Below are positions 11,940 to 24,299 of a stretch of 64,000 nt of DNA, piece after piece. Each line of letters starts with the position of its first letter. Within the stretch, counting starts at the first letter, position 1. Below the pieces are notes generated by a model. That model did no database searches, was not told the DNA's origin, and saw only the letters and a program-made list of their open reading frames with translations. The position numbers and the translations under genes were made by a program. The stretch spans positions 8,824,294 through 8,888,293 of the forward strand of contig CM030840.1 in NCBI GenBank assembly GCA_018105865.1. The letters run 5' to 3'. The stretch comes from Metaphire vulgaris. Lineage: Eukaryota; Annelida; Clitellata; Crassiclitellata; Megascolecidae.

Positions 11940-12910
11940 GCCCTTCACTAAAATTTTCTGTATAAACTATAGACCATGATCATTTTGTTTAATACACTGC
12001 AATCCAAAAACTATTAATATCCATTGGGCTACTAAAAATTATGCGATATCTAACAACCGGACACGTAGGTGGGCGATAACAAACGCCTTAAAACGTTATT
12101 TGAACACGTGCTTCTCTTGAAATTATAATATCTATTTCTACGATTACTGAAGATATATCACCCCGAAGCGAAAAAGTGCAAAGTAGGTTTCAATAAACGA
12201 CAGTTTAATGATGAATGTAGACATCAGTATTTCATGGGCTCGCTTAACAGTAAATTAATGTTTTTGATCTGTCGCGAATCAGCCAGCATCAATGAAGAAT
12301 ACAGTTGTAGGCGTCATTATGAAACAAAACGTTCTGATTCTTAAGCTTATAATGACTTGCAAGGTGAGATGAAAATACAAAAAAATTGAGCAGTAAAACA
12401 GTCGAGCAAAGTATTTCCACCAAGAAGGCTGAAACGAATCCAAGGGTTTCACATGGGCCAACTACAAAGTGGTCCAGGTCATTGCCAAGTCTTCACGACA
12501 TTTGAGCCGCATTTCTCACACGGCGAATTTGTTTCGTGAATATCTCTTAAACATCTGCTCAGAAATATGTCCAGGAAAAGAACATGTTCAGCACAGTTCC
12601 GATACCATGGTTTGGAAGTACATATTTTGCGTGAGCAGACTCTCTATCATGAGTCTGATTGAGACTAATTTGCGACCAAGATTAAGCTCCACTTTAAATG
12701 TTACAACAACTGAACTAGAGCCAAACAATGAGAAATTAATGAGACATTCAGTCGCATCCATCACATTAGATTTAAATTACACTGGTCAACAAATTTTATG
12801 CAAGTTTTTGTTTCCTCTACAAATTTTGGTGAAACTAATAGATTTTGACTTGCTGAACACAAATATGTAATTAGAATTTCTGTATCACGTAAGGTTTTTA
12901 AGAAACCGAC
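11940..12910. other. No gene recognised
   Basis: The frame at 12469-12870 (+, 133 codons) is open but resembles nothing known to me and has no neighbour to support it. It is treated as chance. Confidence 0.35.
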
Positions 12911-12913
12911 AAT

Positions 12914-14664
12914 TTAACGTTTAGTATTGTAACGTCTTCTGCAACATAATCCTACAGAAGGATCTAGGCAATAATGACAAGACATGAGAAAATTAGAAAT
13001 GTTTTGCTGTAGATTTTCGTTTGTAGTCACTGTCCTGTTGTTTGTTCGTATCAGTGACCAACAGTAGTCTCCGAGCATAGACGGACTCCACTTTCCCTGG
13101 TAGCGTTTCTCGATGCTGGCAATGTCTTTGTGAAATCTTTCACCATGTTCATCACTGACGGCGCCGAGATTGTCCGGGAAGAAGTCCAAGTGAGAATGAA
13201 GGAAGTGTATCTTCAGTGACATGTTGCATTTCATTGCCTTGTTAAATTGTAGCAGATTTCCGACTTGTTCAACATAGTTTGGCGCATTGTAGTTGCCCAG
13301 AAAGTTAGCAACAACATCCCTGAAGGCTGTCCAGGCAACATGCTCGGCACTCTGCAGAAGGCCCTCAAAGTGACTGTCCTTGAGCATCTCTCGAATCTGT
13401 GGGCCAACAAAAACGCCTTCTTTTATTTTAGCATCACTGGTGCGTGGAAACCTCTGTCGTAAGTATGTAAAGGCTTCACTTTCTTTGTTCATTGCTTTGA
13501 CAAAGTTTTTCATTAACCCAAGTTTGATGTGCAAAGATAAATGTTCTTCGGATCAACGAGAGGATCATGCTTAACGTTCTTCTGTCCTGGAACCAAGTCC
13601 CTGCGAGGTGGCCAGACCTTTCTCACATAATGTGAATCTCTGGCTCGGCTGTCCCACTTATAAATAAAGCAGCAGTACTTGGTGTAGCCTAGCTGCAGAC
13701 CTAGTAGAATTGCAACAACTTTCAGATCTCCACATATATTCCAGTTGTATCTCGAGTATTCTATGTGTGTTTCAATAGCAGCTGCATGTTCTCATATGTT
13801 TCCTTCATATAAGCAGCATGTCCAATGGGTACTGAAGGGTATGAATTGCCATTGTGCAGCAAAACAGCCTTTAAACTTAACAGCGAAGAGTCAACAAAAA
13901 GTCGCCATTCGGATGGATTGTGCTTACAGCCGAAAGCAATCCATCAATGTCAATGCAAAAAGACTGTCGATTTTTTTTGAAGAATCGAGTCAAGTCTTCA
14001 TGTCGTTTACGAAATACTGAAATTTTTGTACCTGGAGAGAGCAGATTCCATCCTTGCAACCTAGATCCAAGCAATTCTGCTTGATTTTTTGACAAATCTA
14101 AGTCTCTGACCAGATCATTGAGCTCTGCCTGAGAAATCAAATGAGGATTGCTGGATGTCGATGGCTCAAACTCTGGGTCTTCCGTAGCTGAATCATCAAC
14201 TATCTGCAGCATTTCATCTGTCTCTGCATGCTCGTCCTCGTCCTCCAGTGTCCAAAACTCGGGGGGGTTGGAACAGGAAGACTCTCGTCGTGTGGAACTG
14301 GTCTCATTGCCGAGGCAAGGTTAGGATACTCAATAGACTTCCTATTCTTTGAAGAAAATCCTGCAACATTCGTCATGCAGAAATAGCAATCCGTTACATG
14401 ATTATTCTGCTCCCTCCATATCATTGGTAAGGCGAATGGCATGGATGGACGCTTACCTGCAAGCCAAGCTCGCAGACTGGTAGCACAAGATGAACAACAT
14501 ATATGAGGTGCCCATACTTTGTCCTGGTCGCCAATTTTGCATCCAAAGTATAACTCATATCCTTTCTTTATGATTGCTGTCATACTCCGCTTCTGTGATT
14601 TCAACGTAAACTCTCCACAGATGTAGCAGAACGTGTCACTGCTATTGCGACATCGACTCGACAT
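12914..14664 (-). pseudogene. CYIC-family protein, copy 1 (nearly full length, broken)
   Basis: The start at 14664 gives a zinc-binding N-terminus: FCYICGEF, then CCSSCATSLRAWLAGKRPSM, MIWREQNNHVTDCYFC and RPVPHDESLPVP. After an acidic spacer, 13877-14212 gives AELNDLVRDLDLSKNQAELL. The C-terminal half (12914-13534) gives GLMKNFVKAMNKESEAF, KIKEGVFVGPQIREML, VVANFLGNYNAPNYVE, SLKIHFLHSHLDFFP, AVSDEHGERFHKDI and KRYQGKWSPSMLGDYCW. The total is about 560 codons, with two or three frameshifts or stops. Similar multicopy uncharacterised proteins are known from arthropods and cnidarians. The paired Cys and the HSH...ERFH block suggest a DNA- or nucleic-acid-binding mobile-element protein, but no nuclease motif is proven. 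Confidence 0.7.
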
Positions 14665-15940
14665 TTCAGAAACTTTACATTAGTTAATATATTCAATTCA
14701 CAGCCTTTAACTAAACAGTTATATCTCATCAAATAGAATGACTGTAGCTGCTTCCTAGTGCTGCTTGGTATTTATATAGGACTGCGTAACCATAGCAACA
14801 ATACATGCTAGGCATGTAGTCTTGAAGACAGGTTTGGGCGCGTCTGGGCATGTCTGGACATGCCTAATTATACTAATTTTCAAAATCCATGTAGTTAAGT
14901 GAGCCAGCAGTGCATATTACATCTGTTATGGCGGTCACATAAGATTCTTGCCTAACCTGAATACCCACAACTCAGATAAATCTCGAAAACCACGATTTTA
15001 AAATTCTTATAATTTTAAAATTTAAAATCAGCTTTTTCTCAAAAAACTTACGTGATAGGAAAATTTCAAAATTATTCCTGTAATCAGCATGACAAAATCT
15101 ACATGGAACACCAGAAATTGCACAGGAAACAAAAACCTTGTTGACCAGTGTTATGAGATCATTACTCATTAGGTTGATTCGTATCTTTGCAGATTGCACA
15201 ATGATACGTTAATAGGAAAATAAGTAAAATACTGGTGTTAATTTTATTAATTTGTGTTAATTTTACTCGCTCTGATACAGTTGTATGAGTAGTTCAATTA
15301 CGCATTATTATTATTAGTATACTTGACAATTTATACAGCGCCGGATGCATGACATAGATCAAGCATAAGACCATACGCATAAAACCAATATATTAACGTA
15401 TTTTGAGGTTACTATTATACAACACGCATTTTGTTTGTTCGGCCAGCGAGCTATGTGAGAACATTTAATTTGGCATAAGGTTGTTCACCCTAGCGCTATA
15501 GTAAGCAGCTAGGCAGAGGCCTCTGACAAAACGCTCTCAATCTCAATAATTATTCGGGCTAAAATTAATTCATACGACAGAAAACTATTATTTATAGTCT
15601 GTGAAAGAAGAAATGTCGAAAAGGACAGTTAAATAACCAAAAGGAGCAATTTAAATTAGCGATGATAAGAGATAGAAAGACGGTGACATGTCACGTAGCC
15701 GAGTAGATACAGCGCGTTGAACGCGGTAAATTTCAGTAGCCATGCGAATCAAACGAGAAATTGAAAAACTATTATTGGCATTCTTCCAAATTTTGGCATA
15801 GCATGTATGGCATTCTTTCAAATTTTGATCTAAATTTTGCTGTCATTTTTCTGGATGACACTGCTTAGTAGTACTTTTGCTATTAGTGCGTTTGCTGCCA
15901 TTTTCTTCATAATGATTGCCACACCTTATTGAGAGCGGTT
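14665..15940. other. No gene recognised
   Basis: AT-rich. The region just upstream of the CYIC start (14665-14800) would hold its promoter, but I see no clear element there. Nothing else is supported. Confidence 0.4.
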
Positions 15941-15949
15941 GTGTCTTTT

Positions 15950-16155
15950 CCTGAGCTTATTATGTTGTATTCTGCTTATTCCACCGGTGTTATAAATTTT
16001 CCTTTACCACTCCATCGTGCTTCTGATATTCTTATAAAAATCTTATGTTCTTCTGCTTTCTTCTTGTTCATGTTCTTGATTATTTCTTGTATGAGTATAT
16101 TTAAACCTCATGCATATTACATAGTTCTTGCGTTCCAAGTTTCGATTCCAATAAT
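15950..16155 (-). pseudogene. EN-RT LINE endonuclease start, relic
   Basis: The minus strand reads IETWNARTM and then ISEARWSGKGKFI, the first two conserved blocks of the LINE endonuclease, including the catalytic Glu in ISEARW. The stretch between them carries repeated aagaagaaagca-type sequence, probably a local expansion. No other part of the element follows. Confidence 0.55.
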
Positions 16156-16179
16156 GTGTGAATTCCCATGTATTTCTTA

Positions 16180-16530
16180 CCACTGAGTAGCAGACTTTTC
16201 ACTGGCTGACCTAGTGCTTTTTCCTTTACTAGTCTCAACAAACCGCGCGCGAGCCTTGGTAATCCGAGCCACGACCAATGCAGCATATTTTCTGCTTTCT
16301 TCTTGTTCATGTTTTGTGTCCTTCCATGACCCTGGTTTCGCCAAGTACTGGCCAGGACTTCTCGGTATATCGAACTGGTCACAATGTCCCACATATTTGG
16401 ACACGCGCCTTCTGCTTGCTCGGCAGCGCACGAAGATCTTCCACCAGTTATGCTGTTCTTTCATACTCTTAAGTTGAATACATCCACCATTCCTGCCATT
16501 GTCTTCTGGTAGAGTTGGTCCATGGCACAT
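16180..16530 (-). repeat. Interspersed repeat Q, copy 1 (117-codon frame)
   Basis: The minus strand is open for 117 codons (QFDIPRSPGQYLAKPGSWK, HEQEESRKYAALVVARITKA). The same sequence occurs inexactly at 50315-50580 on the plus strand: gaagatcttcg, tcgatatacc, gaaggaca-aaaac and ggatcaccaaggt. The coding origin is unknown; it may be a LINE ORF1 or linker piece. Confidence 0.45.
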
Positions 16531-17035
16531 TATTCTGTATTATTTGGTGCAATTCCAGGAGGCTTCTCAGCCAGTCCATGACTTCTTTCATCTGCCATCA
16601 TTGGGACGTGCCTTGCGATGATATGACATTACTATGCCTCATCTAGAACACTGTGTTCAGACGTATAATCCATTTTAAAAAAAGATATGGAGCTTAAACT
16701 TCAATATTGAGGGTTGACAGCATTGGAAAGAAAAAGACAGCAAGGTGATGTAATAGACTAGGGAAGTAGATGCGAACTATTTCTTCACATTGGCACACTA
16801 TAGCAGCACAAGAGACAGGCAAATTTTTAGGAAAGAGGGAAGAACTAAGGAAGACATCTTTGTGCAAGAATTTTTTGGCAAATGGAAGTTTAGACAAAAT
16901 GGGTTATCCATGGACTACTAAATAGATACATGGACAGTCAACTGAGGCTAGCTGAATTTGACCGCTTTACCTCAGGGGGCCGATGTGTAGAAGGCTGTGC
17001 ATTGTGTATTATGAGGAAACAGTGATGTTAACTAA
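16531..17035. other. No gene recognised
   Basis: No coding or repeat signal supported. Confidence 0.4.
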
Positions 17036-17039
17036 AACT

Positions 17040-17650
17040 ATGTCTCAGCCAAATATTGTCCAATTTTCCCAAAAATTATTTCATTACACTCCACCACAAC
17101 TTTGAGGCTCAAACAAACCATTGCAAATTTTTAGCTGCACAGCTTGAAATAACAATATTTTTGGAGGGGGTTCTATTTCAGGCCAAATTGTGGACCCTTG
17201 TTCCAATTTTTTATAATTTCCCTAAGATGACTAGAAAGAGGAATAAAATGCAAGACAATGGTGTATACCTGTTGTTTTTAGCTTTACCATAACCTGGGAT
17301 AAAGCTATATTTTATTTATACAAGAGATACAATCATTGTTCTACAAACGATAATTTATCGGAAGGAGGGTGCTTGGAATAGAAGAAATATATCACAGCCA
17401 AATATTGTCAAATTTTCAACAATTTTTATTTTGTTTCAAATACATTTCCCTACAACTGGGCCGCTCATCAGTTAGGTTGTCACTCAAAAATTTTAGCCGC
17501 ACAGCTTGGAACATAATAATATTTCTTTTTGGAGGGGTTCTATTTCAGGTCAGATTGTGGACCTCATCCCATCTTCTATTACATTTTGCACGTATGGTTT
17601 CAAAGAGGAATAAAAATGCAACGCATTGGAGTATATACCTCATCTCTTTA
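17040..17650 (+). repeat. Imperfect tandem repeat, two units of about 335 bp
   Basis: Unit 1 starts near 17043 and unit 2 near 17379. Both contain cagccaaatattgtc, gccgcacagcttg or gctgcacagcttg, ggttctatttcagg and agaggaataaaaatgca or a close match, in the same order. There is no protein match. Confidence 0.7.
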
Positions 17651-17990
17651 CCTTTCATAGAATCCGCGCAATCGCAAGTTGAACATTTCAAAATGACATG
17701 CAAATACACAGAACGCTGCATATCTTCTTCCCCTGATGTAAGGTGCCTTAGACAGTTTGCTGTCCACTTCATCTAGTCCATGGGTTATCTGTCAGAACGG
17801 AGTTATTAAGTGTAATGTAATGTAATAGAATCTTTTTATAGCGCCTCTTCTTAAGAATCGCCCAGAAGTTATCCTGCTATGATTATTTCTGAATACTGAT
17901 ATACATGGGAGTTTTAAGTAACTTTTGAGAGGGCAACAGAATCAGTAGTTTGCTAATTTAAATACGCTGGGATCGAGAGCATACCATAAT

Positions 17991-19170
17991 AGTGCTATCC
18001 AACGTGTGGCCCGTTGGTTGATTTTACGTGATCCACTAGATTATAAGCAATTTTCTGGCAATTTATGTGAGAAAAGCCAATCGCTTAACCAGGTGCTCAC
18101 GTGACCTACGATAAACAAAATCAAATATATAGCGAATTACAGCTATCATTTTTTTATACTTAAGTCCGTTAGATGAGCAAAGGTACTGTAAAGATTCTGG
18201 GATATAATTTAAGAAGTAAAAATCTTACTTATGATGAATTAAAAGAAAGAATAGTTACGGACACTACGGACCACCTTAATACTTTTAATTTTTAATTTAA
18301 GGGCAACATCAAATATTACTAATTCTAATGAAGAAATTAGTGTATTCTGAACAAAGTTGGTTCATCACTCAATTGAATCAGTCAAATATTACACACATTC
18401 CAAGTTTGCACAAGAATTTCCAGTCCTAGTCAAAAGTGAGCAGTTCCATCATTGGAAAAATTGAAACTGGATATCTCTGCTCGTTTCCAAAACATATACC
18501 GCCTCATTGCTACTTTTTGTTGAAAATCCACTCACATGTGATTTTTCTATCGTGGCTAAAAATACAGTTATTAAGAGGAGATGAAGGTGCAGTGCAGTTT
18601 GACATAATCGAAGTGCAACACAATATGGCTCTTCGTGAGAATTACAAAGATACGCCACCAACTGACTTCTGAATGACTTATGTTTCTTCTAATGAATTTC
18701 AACACATGTAATGAAATGTAGTAAAGAGATATGTTGTAAAAAGGTATTTAAAATGTTTTATAAGTACCTACGTCTGTAAAGCTGGATTATCTCCGATGGC
18801 CAACATAAAGTTTAAAAAACACCAAACCCTTTGACTGTCGAACATTTAGCAAATCTATCGAGTCCTGCAGTTACTCAATAGCAACCAAAAACATTCAAAT
18901 TATGAGCATAATGCAAAGCCAAATTTCTAACTCAACATGTGTTTGAACATTAATTGTTGCATGCTTGTGCACTGAAAGCATGCATTATGTTAATGCATGT
19001 TCTGTATTTTAAAAGCAATTTTATTTAAGATCAACACTTATCAATAATTGTTATAGTCATTGCTTTTACGGGTACGTTTATTTAAGGCTACGTTTTATTA
19101 CTAGCCCTATGTTTTTTGGCTTAGAGAAAAGATTTTCAGTGACCCGTTCTCAAAAAGTTTGGAGAGCATT
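17991..19170 (+). mobile_element. hAT (Charlie/ZBED-like) transposon remnant
   Basis: The terminus agtgctatccaacg faces the inverted terminus ctccaaacttt-gagagcatt near 19170. Inside, 18436-18670 gives EGAVQFDIIEVQHNMALREN, like the LELIDLQ.D..LKE block before the hAT dimerisation domain in Charlie/ZBED5-type transposases. Downstream, STYVCKAGLSPM and NIKFKKHQTL resemble the STYICEQTFS.M...K.K.R block. Many stops and frameshifts show old age. No clear 8-bp duplication. Confidence 0.55.
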
Positions 19171-19251
19171 GTTCTATAAGATAGGGCCAACAGATCCTAA
19201 ACAACCTCATTTCAGGAATAAGGATGTTTGTGCTGCAGGCACACTGAGTTT

Positions 19252-19996
19252 CAGTATGTAAGAGCAACTCCATCCTCTTGCTCTATAGTTGGTCAGGAAT
19301 CTCTTCGTTCCACAACTTAAGGTCCCCCTTAGTCAGTATTGTTTCAGTTAACTTTACGGCATTGCAATTGCTTGGCAGTGTTGTTTCATTTATTGATTAC
19401 ATTCACTTACAGTTACAGTTAGAGTTATTGAAATTATTTTTAAGTTATAGTTACAGTTAAAGTTATAGTTATTTTCAGTTACAGTTTCAATTACGGTTAT
19501 TTATTTTTCAGTTATTTTAAGTTATTTTCAGTTAATCGCCATTGAACACATTAATGAAATTTCGACGTTTTTTAAAAATACACAATCACCGATAAAACGA
19601 TTTAAACATGTCAAAAACTAAAATCTAGCGACGGAACTAGCGACGGAAGCAGGAAGAAAGAAGTTCGCGTTACATGGGGTTATCGCTACAACATTGCAAA
19701 CATCTACATCTCTCGGAAAAAACAGAAATAGTACGCAACTATATATACAATTATTTTTCAGTTATTTTAGCTATTTCAGTTATTTATTTCTCAGCTACAG
19801 TTACAGTTATATTTATTGACATTTTTCAGTTACAGTCTCAGTTAAAGTTAACTGATTTATATTTCAGTTAACTGATATTTCAGTTACAGTTAAAGTTAAC
19901 TGAAATAATACTGACTGAGGGGGAACCTTAAGTTGTGGACCGAAGAGATTCCTTGCCAACTATAGAGCAAGATGATGGAGCTGCTCTTACATACTG
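19252..19996. mobile_element. Foldback/MITE with arms of about 95 bp
   Basis: The ends are long inverted repeats: cagtatgtaagagcaactcc at the left pairs with ggagctgctcttacatactg at the right. The arms run inward through ctctatagttgg, gaatctctt and aacttaagg to ttcagttaac. The interior (19360-19900) is made of cagttacagtta-type short repeats in both orientations. There is no coding capacity and no clear TSD. Confidence 0.75.
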
Positions 19997-20150
19997 TAAC
20001 TCTCCTTCGTTCTCTGAATCAATCAACTCTCAAAATTTGCAACCGTGCTTTTTCATATGCTGCACCAGAACTTTGGAACTCAATTCCAGTATCACTTCGC
20101 TGTCTACACCATGGTCAAGTAACAAATTATGAGTCACAATTTCCTTCGAT
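19997..20150 (+). pseudogene. L2-A LINE 3' coding fragment
   Basis: It encodes [20 protein letters not shown] and LWNSIPVSLRCLHHGQ, nearly the same as residues near the end of the L2-A copies at 34.3-37.6 kb and 45.3 kb. It abuts the foldback at 19996 and a TAG microsatellite at 20157. Confidence 0.8.
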
Positions 20151-20167
20151 TCTTGTAGTAGTAGTAG

Positions 20168-20585
20168 TGGAACGAACGGGGGAAAAACGCCCCCTTTGCA
20201 CCCAGGATGGATCGCTATGTCCCGCGTCGGTTCGGCCTCGACACTTAGAAGGCGAGGTCTTCAGTCCGATGTATGTCGTCGATTTATAATATAACGCAAA
20301 CGCCAACTCGATCATAAGATTCAGCATATAATTATAACGACACGTCAGCTACACAAACGTAATCAATAATTAATTAATACTCTAATCACGCTTCCAAATC
20401 GGCTACACCTCCAGCCCAGCCAAAATGGCTAAAAGCCAGCTACCAGCAGCCGAAAAAGAGCCAACCGAAAAGAAAAGGAAAATGGCCTCGTGCCCCTTTT
20501 ATATCTCCGCAGCGCCATCTCGCGACTGCGGGCGAAACGGTTGGACCCTGCCCTCTAGTGACCAGGGAGAACTAGGTTTGTTCCA
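20168..20585. repeat. Possible solo LTR inserted in a TAG microsatellite
   Basis: The segment begins TGGAACGAAC and ends GTTTGTTCCA, so it has TG...CA ends with a 6-bp inverted repeat. It is flanked on both sides by GTAG repeats, which fits a 4-6 bp target duplication in a TAG array but cannot be sized there. TATA-like words occur at about 20285 and 20497. It is GC-richer than its surroundings. There is no internal partner in the window. Confidence 0.45.
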
Positions 20586-20627
20586 GTAGTAGTAATAGTA
20601 GTATTGTTGTTGTTACTACTACTACTG

Positions 20628-20684
<57 letters not shown>

Positions 20685-20686
20685 AA

Positions 20687-20723
<37 letters not shown>

Positions 20724-20724
20724 T
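20586..20724. repeat. TAG/TAC/ATT compound microsatellite, RLE-LINE tail
   Basis: TAG-type units, then TAC units (20614-20680), then AAT/ATT units to 20724. On the minus strand, the ATT end is continuous with the TAA stop codon of the RLE-LINE, so at least this part is the element's 3' tail. Confidence 0.9.
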
Positions 20725-22283
20725 GTGATGAAAGTTCCGCGGAAGGCGACTGCGTTGAATCTCTGGAGTGTCACTGATATTCGCTGTAGCAGAAAGGATG
20801 TTTCTCTTTCATTTCCAGATTGTCGCATTAGAAGACCGCCAATTTCCTTTAAAAGGCGGAGACCTTCTTCGTTGATTGGCCCCATCGTCTCCAGAGCCAG
20901 AGGGATGAAACGGTACGACCCAGACAGTTGAAGGTATTTGGCCGTTTTCCTTTCGGCTGCACGTTCGGCTGCAGCACCCGCAGTTAATGCTGTCTGACGA
21001 CAGTAGGAAGCAGCGAAAAGTGTTTGCGACAGTAACGTCTCAAATAAGCACATTTTCCTGTCATCCATGGGATGACAGTGCAGCCGTCTTTTTCAGTCGG
21101 ATCTTGAAAGACCTGAATGTTCCTTTGACCACGGAAGACCGGCCTTTATCAACGAACGACATAAGATATCGTTCAGGACGGCGTGGCGGGCGATTCGACC
21201 AGGTCCTAGCCGACAGCAGAGACCATGGTGCCCATCTTGTTCGACTTGAGTACCGCAGGGACAGCTATGCGGCATGCACAGTGTCGTTCCGAGTCGTAAA
21301 CCAGCTGTTACACGAACTGATTCGTTGTCGAGTCTGACGCCTCAGTTGCTGATAGGCAGTGCAAAGAGCCAGTCGCCTGAGTGCTGTGATGTCAGTCATG
21401 TCACTGCGTTCAATCTAGCTCTGTCGATGTCGCTTGTGTGGCTTGAGAACAAGCTGGAGAGTTCTTTCTCGATCAGTGGATTGTCCCATTGTGATTGCTG
21501 ATGTTGCTTCTCTATACTCGGCGTTTGCAGGTTGGTGATACTGCACCAATACTGCACCATTCTGCGGTTGCCGATGACAGACTTTCGTCTTCCGACAGTG
21601 GAGTACCTTGAAGGATGGCGGACTGTAGTGACGCTGTGTCGGCGGCGGAAGCCAGAAAGGCAGGAAGTGTCAGCGGTGACACGCGTCGAATTCCGAATCC
21701 TCCATGTCTGATTGGAAGAGAAGCCTGAATCCACTGAGAATCTGATAATGAAATGTTCAACACGGATGACAGGCATTCACGAAGCATGTTGTAAAACTTT
21801 TCAAGCAATGGATGTTGCATACACGGTACCGCTCTAAGAGTGAAGAGCATTCGCTGAAAACCAAGCGAACAACGGAGGATGATAAGCGCCTCATTGGCTG
21901 TCCAATAGAGGCATACGTGAATATCCTACTGAACGTTTTGAGATGATTGCCTCCAAAGTATTTGTCAGGGCAGCACCTGTTGATAATGGTGCTCCTAACA
22001 AGCATGCGTTGTCCGGATTAGTAAGAGTGAATAGATTCAAGGGATCTGTAGTTGTCGACTTCGAGATAATTTCGCATTTGCTGGTGCTCAGACTTAGGCC
22101 GATTGCATTTGCCTCATCGTTTAGAATTTCTATATCCTTTGCCACCACAGTGCTTGCTCCTCCAAGATTGACGCCATCCAGATATCCGATCACTAATGGT
22201 GAATTCAAGCGCATAAGCAGTTGCTGTAATGGCAAACAGAATAGAAGGGGGCCCAATGGGTCACCTTGCTGCGCACGTCTTTG
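20725..22283 (-). pseudogene. RLE-LINE: RT palm/thumb, zinc site and endonuclease
   Basis: From 22275 downward, the RT reads QQGDPLGPLLFCL, then VIGYLDGVNLGG at the catalytic box (YxDD expected; the second Asp is Gly), then LSTSKCEIISK. The middle part reads IQASLPIRHGGFGIRRVS. Near 21270 comes CPCGTQVEQDGHHGLCC, a Cys/His zinc site, then RHAVLNDILCRSL. In the sister copy at 40.4 kb the following GRRPDGLTLI and IWDVTVAD give the PD...D catalytic signature of R2-type PD-(D/E)xK endonucleases. The end reads KYLQLSGSYRFIPLALETMG and LQRFNAVAFRGTF. Frameshifts occur near 21080, 21500 and 21900. The endonuclease call rests on motif order only. Confidence 0.75.
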
Positions 22284-22685
22284 GGGCTGTCCATTAATTA
22301 CGTCAACAATTTAGGGGAGGGGTTTGAAAAAGTTTGACAGTTGTTGACAGGTAAAAGGGGGGTCAAGAGAAGTTGACGTCAACAATTTCACTTTTTTTAC
22401 AAATAAAAAATAGGAAATTTCATGGGATACTACTTATTATAATGGAAAAAGCATGGCAAAAAGGTCATCACCACCACATTTTGACACTCGGTGAGCAAAA
22501 AGTGAAAAAATGGTCATCACCACAAAAATAATAACATTGTTATTGGGACCTATCATTGATCTTTGGGGGGGTGGTCAAAAATTGTTGACGTAATTATGAG
22601 GGGGTAAGTGAAAGTTGACAGTTGTTGACAAGAGAGCGGGGGCAAAAATTGCCCAAAAATTGTTGACATAATTAATGGACAGCCC
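22284..22685. mobile_element. MITE, 402 bp, inside the RLE-LINE RT
   Basis: The TIRs are GGGCTGTCCATTAATTACGT at the left and ATAATTAATGGACAGCCC at the right; the similarity extends inward as caacaattt. CTTTG at 22279-22283 and again at 22686-22690 is the target duplication. Removing the insert with one CTTTG restores an open RT frame (ITSQRRAQQGDPL). The interior repeats gttgacagttgttgac and ggtcatcaccac in direct copies. It has no ORF. The superfamily is not assigned. Confidence 0.85.
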
Positions 22686-23469
22686 CTTTGGGAAGTGATT
22701 GAGAATTCCCCAACTTTGAGAATTGACGTCTTGCTATAGGCCAAGTGGCAATAATGTTTGCTGACCCAATTTGTCCGGTATGTGTGAGCATACGGCTGAG
22801 ATCATAGCTGCACGACTTAAGCTGTTGAAGGCGTTGCTAAAATCCAGTTTTACTAGCTCTTCGTCATCGTGCATCTGATCAATGAACCGCCTCGCTGAGT
22901 GTACAGCAGCTTCGCATCCTCCAGGAATGCCAACACCGAGTTGCTTTGGCGCGAAGAAGTTGCAGAGTTGGCAAATGCGTAAGTGAAGGCACATTTCGAA
23001 GCAAGCCGTCGCCAATGGCTATTGGCCGGAGACCTCCTGTCTTTTTCTGGAGTGCCATGAGTGTTCTCCCAGATAGCACTGGTGACACCGGTTCTGGGCA
23101 GGTGCCTTTCAAAAGGAGGTTGATGAAAGACGTCAATGATGAAAGCAAGATACTGCCAGTTTCTTTGCATTTTATAAGCTATAGAATGTGCTGTGGACTA
23201 ATACCATCTGGCCCAGAGTTGTCCATGGGTCGGTTTTCTCAACCCAAACCCAACCCAACCCCAAAAAATTCATGTTTACTGACCCAAACCCAACCCAACC
23301 CATACCGACCCGACGAAAATGTGAAAGTACAATCGCACTTTTTAAAATACACAGGAGGCCTACATATATTCAAACCGAAGTCTGATAAACACCCAACGTT
23401 TAATTCTCTTGTAGCCAAAAGTTTTAAATATCAACCTCATTCAAGTACATAAAGAAAGTGTTTATTTAA

Positions 23470-24235
23470 CCTAACTACGACAACAATTCTGCGCTTTCGG
23501 CAGCACCTGCTATTGCCATTTTTGAGTGTATAATGTGCTGAAATATAACACCAAAAGTCATGAAAATATATGAAAAGATCTGACTAGTATGCCTGTTGCC
23601 CAGGGCCGAAATGAGACCCACAGAGGCCCTTAGCACCTAAAGATTTCCTGTCCCTAACCTAGGCATATGTAATTCCAAATATGAACAATTAAATTAATTT
23701 TTATTTAAAAATTGAAGAAACCTACAGTCAGATGGAAAACAATGTTTAACTTCGTATACTTCTACATCATTTAGATTTTAAAAGTATTTCTCTTACTTTT
23801 TTAAATTGCAAAGTCTTTGAACAGATCCTCAAAGTTGATGTTACGTAACACACCTGCTTCTATACATAGTAGACATAAGGCATCCAACCTGCCTTTTGCA
23901 TGGTTGTTCCAATGGAATTTCAATCAGAACAAAGCGACTGATTAATACATTTATTAAATTAGATCGCAAAATATTTGACTGAGAAACGTAAAAGGTAAAA
24001 CCGTTGTGCCTCTTCCCTCATGGAACCCTAAGCAAGTGTTTAGTATGCTTAATGGTCAATCCAGCCCTGCTATTGTCAACTGGCCGTGGTCTGTTTATAA
24101 CAGGATTGTGTTAAAAACAAGTCAACAACAGCCGCTCACGTGATTTGATCTATCTGAATAGCTATTGTCCAATGTGTACAGACTTTTGATGTGCTGCCTA
24201 CCGATGGAATGTAGGCTAACGTATGTGGCGCCATT
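23470..24235. other. Interior of the 2.3-kb hAT-type element; no gene seen
   Basis: AT-rich, with no frame that looks like a transposase. It is probably internal non-coding sequence of a non-autonomous element. Confidence 0.4.
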
Positions 24236-24299
24236 TTAATGAGTAATGACATGATACAAGAATCTAATGCTTTGTCAACGCAGAAAACAGAAAACCTAT

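Noticed and set aside
12469..12870. 133-codon plus-strand ORF
   Set aside because: No recognisable motif, no repeat partner and composition like the surrounding AT-rich DNA.
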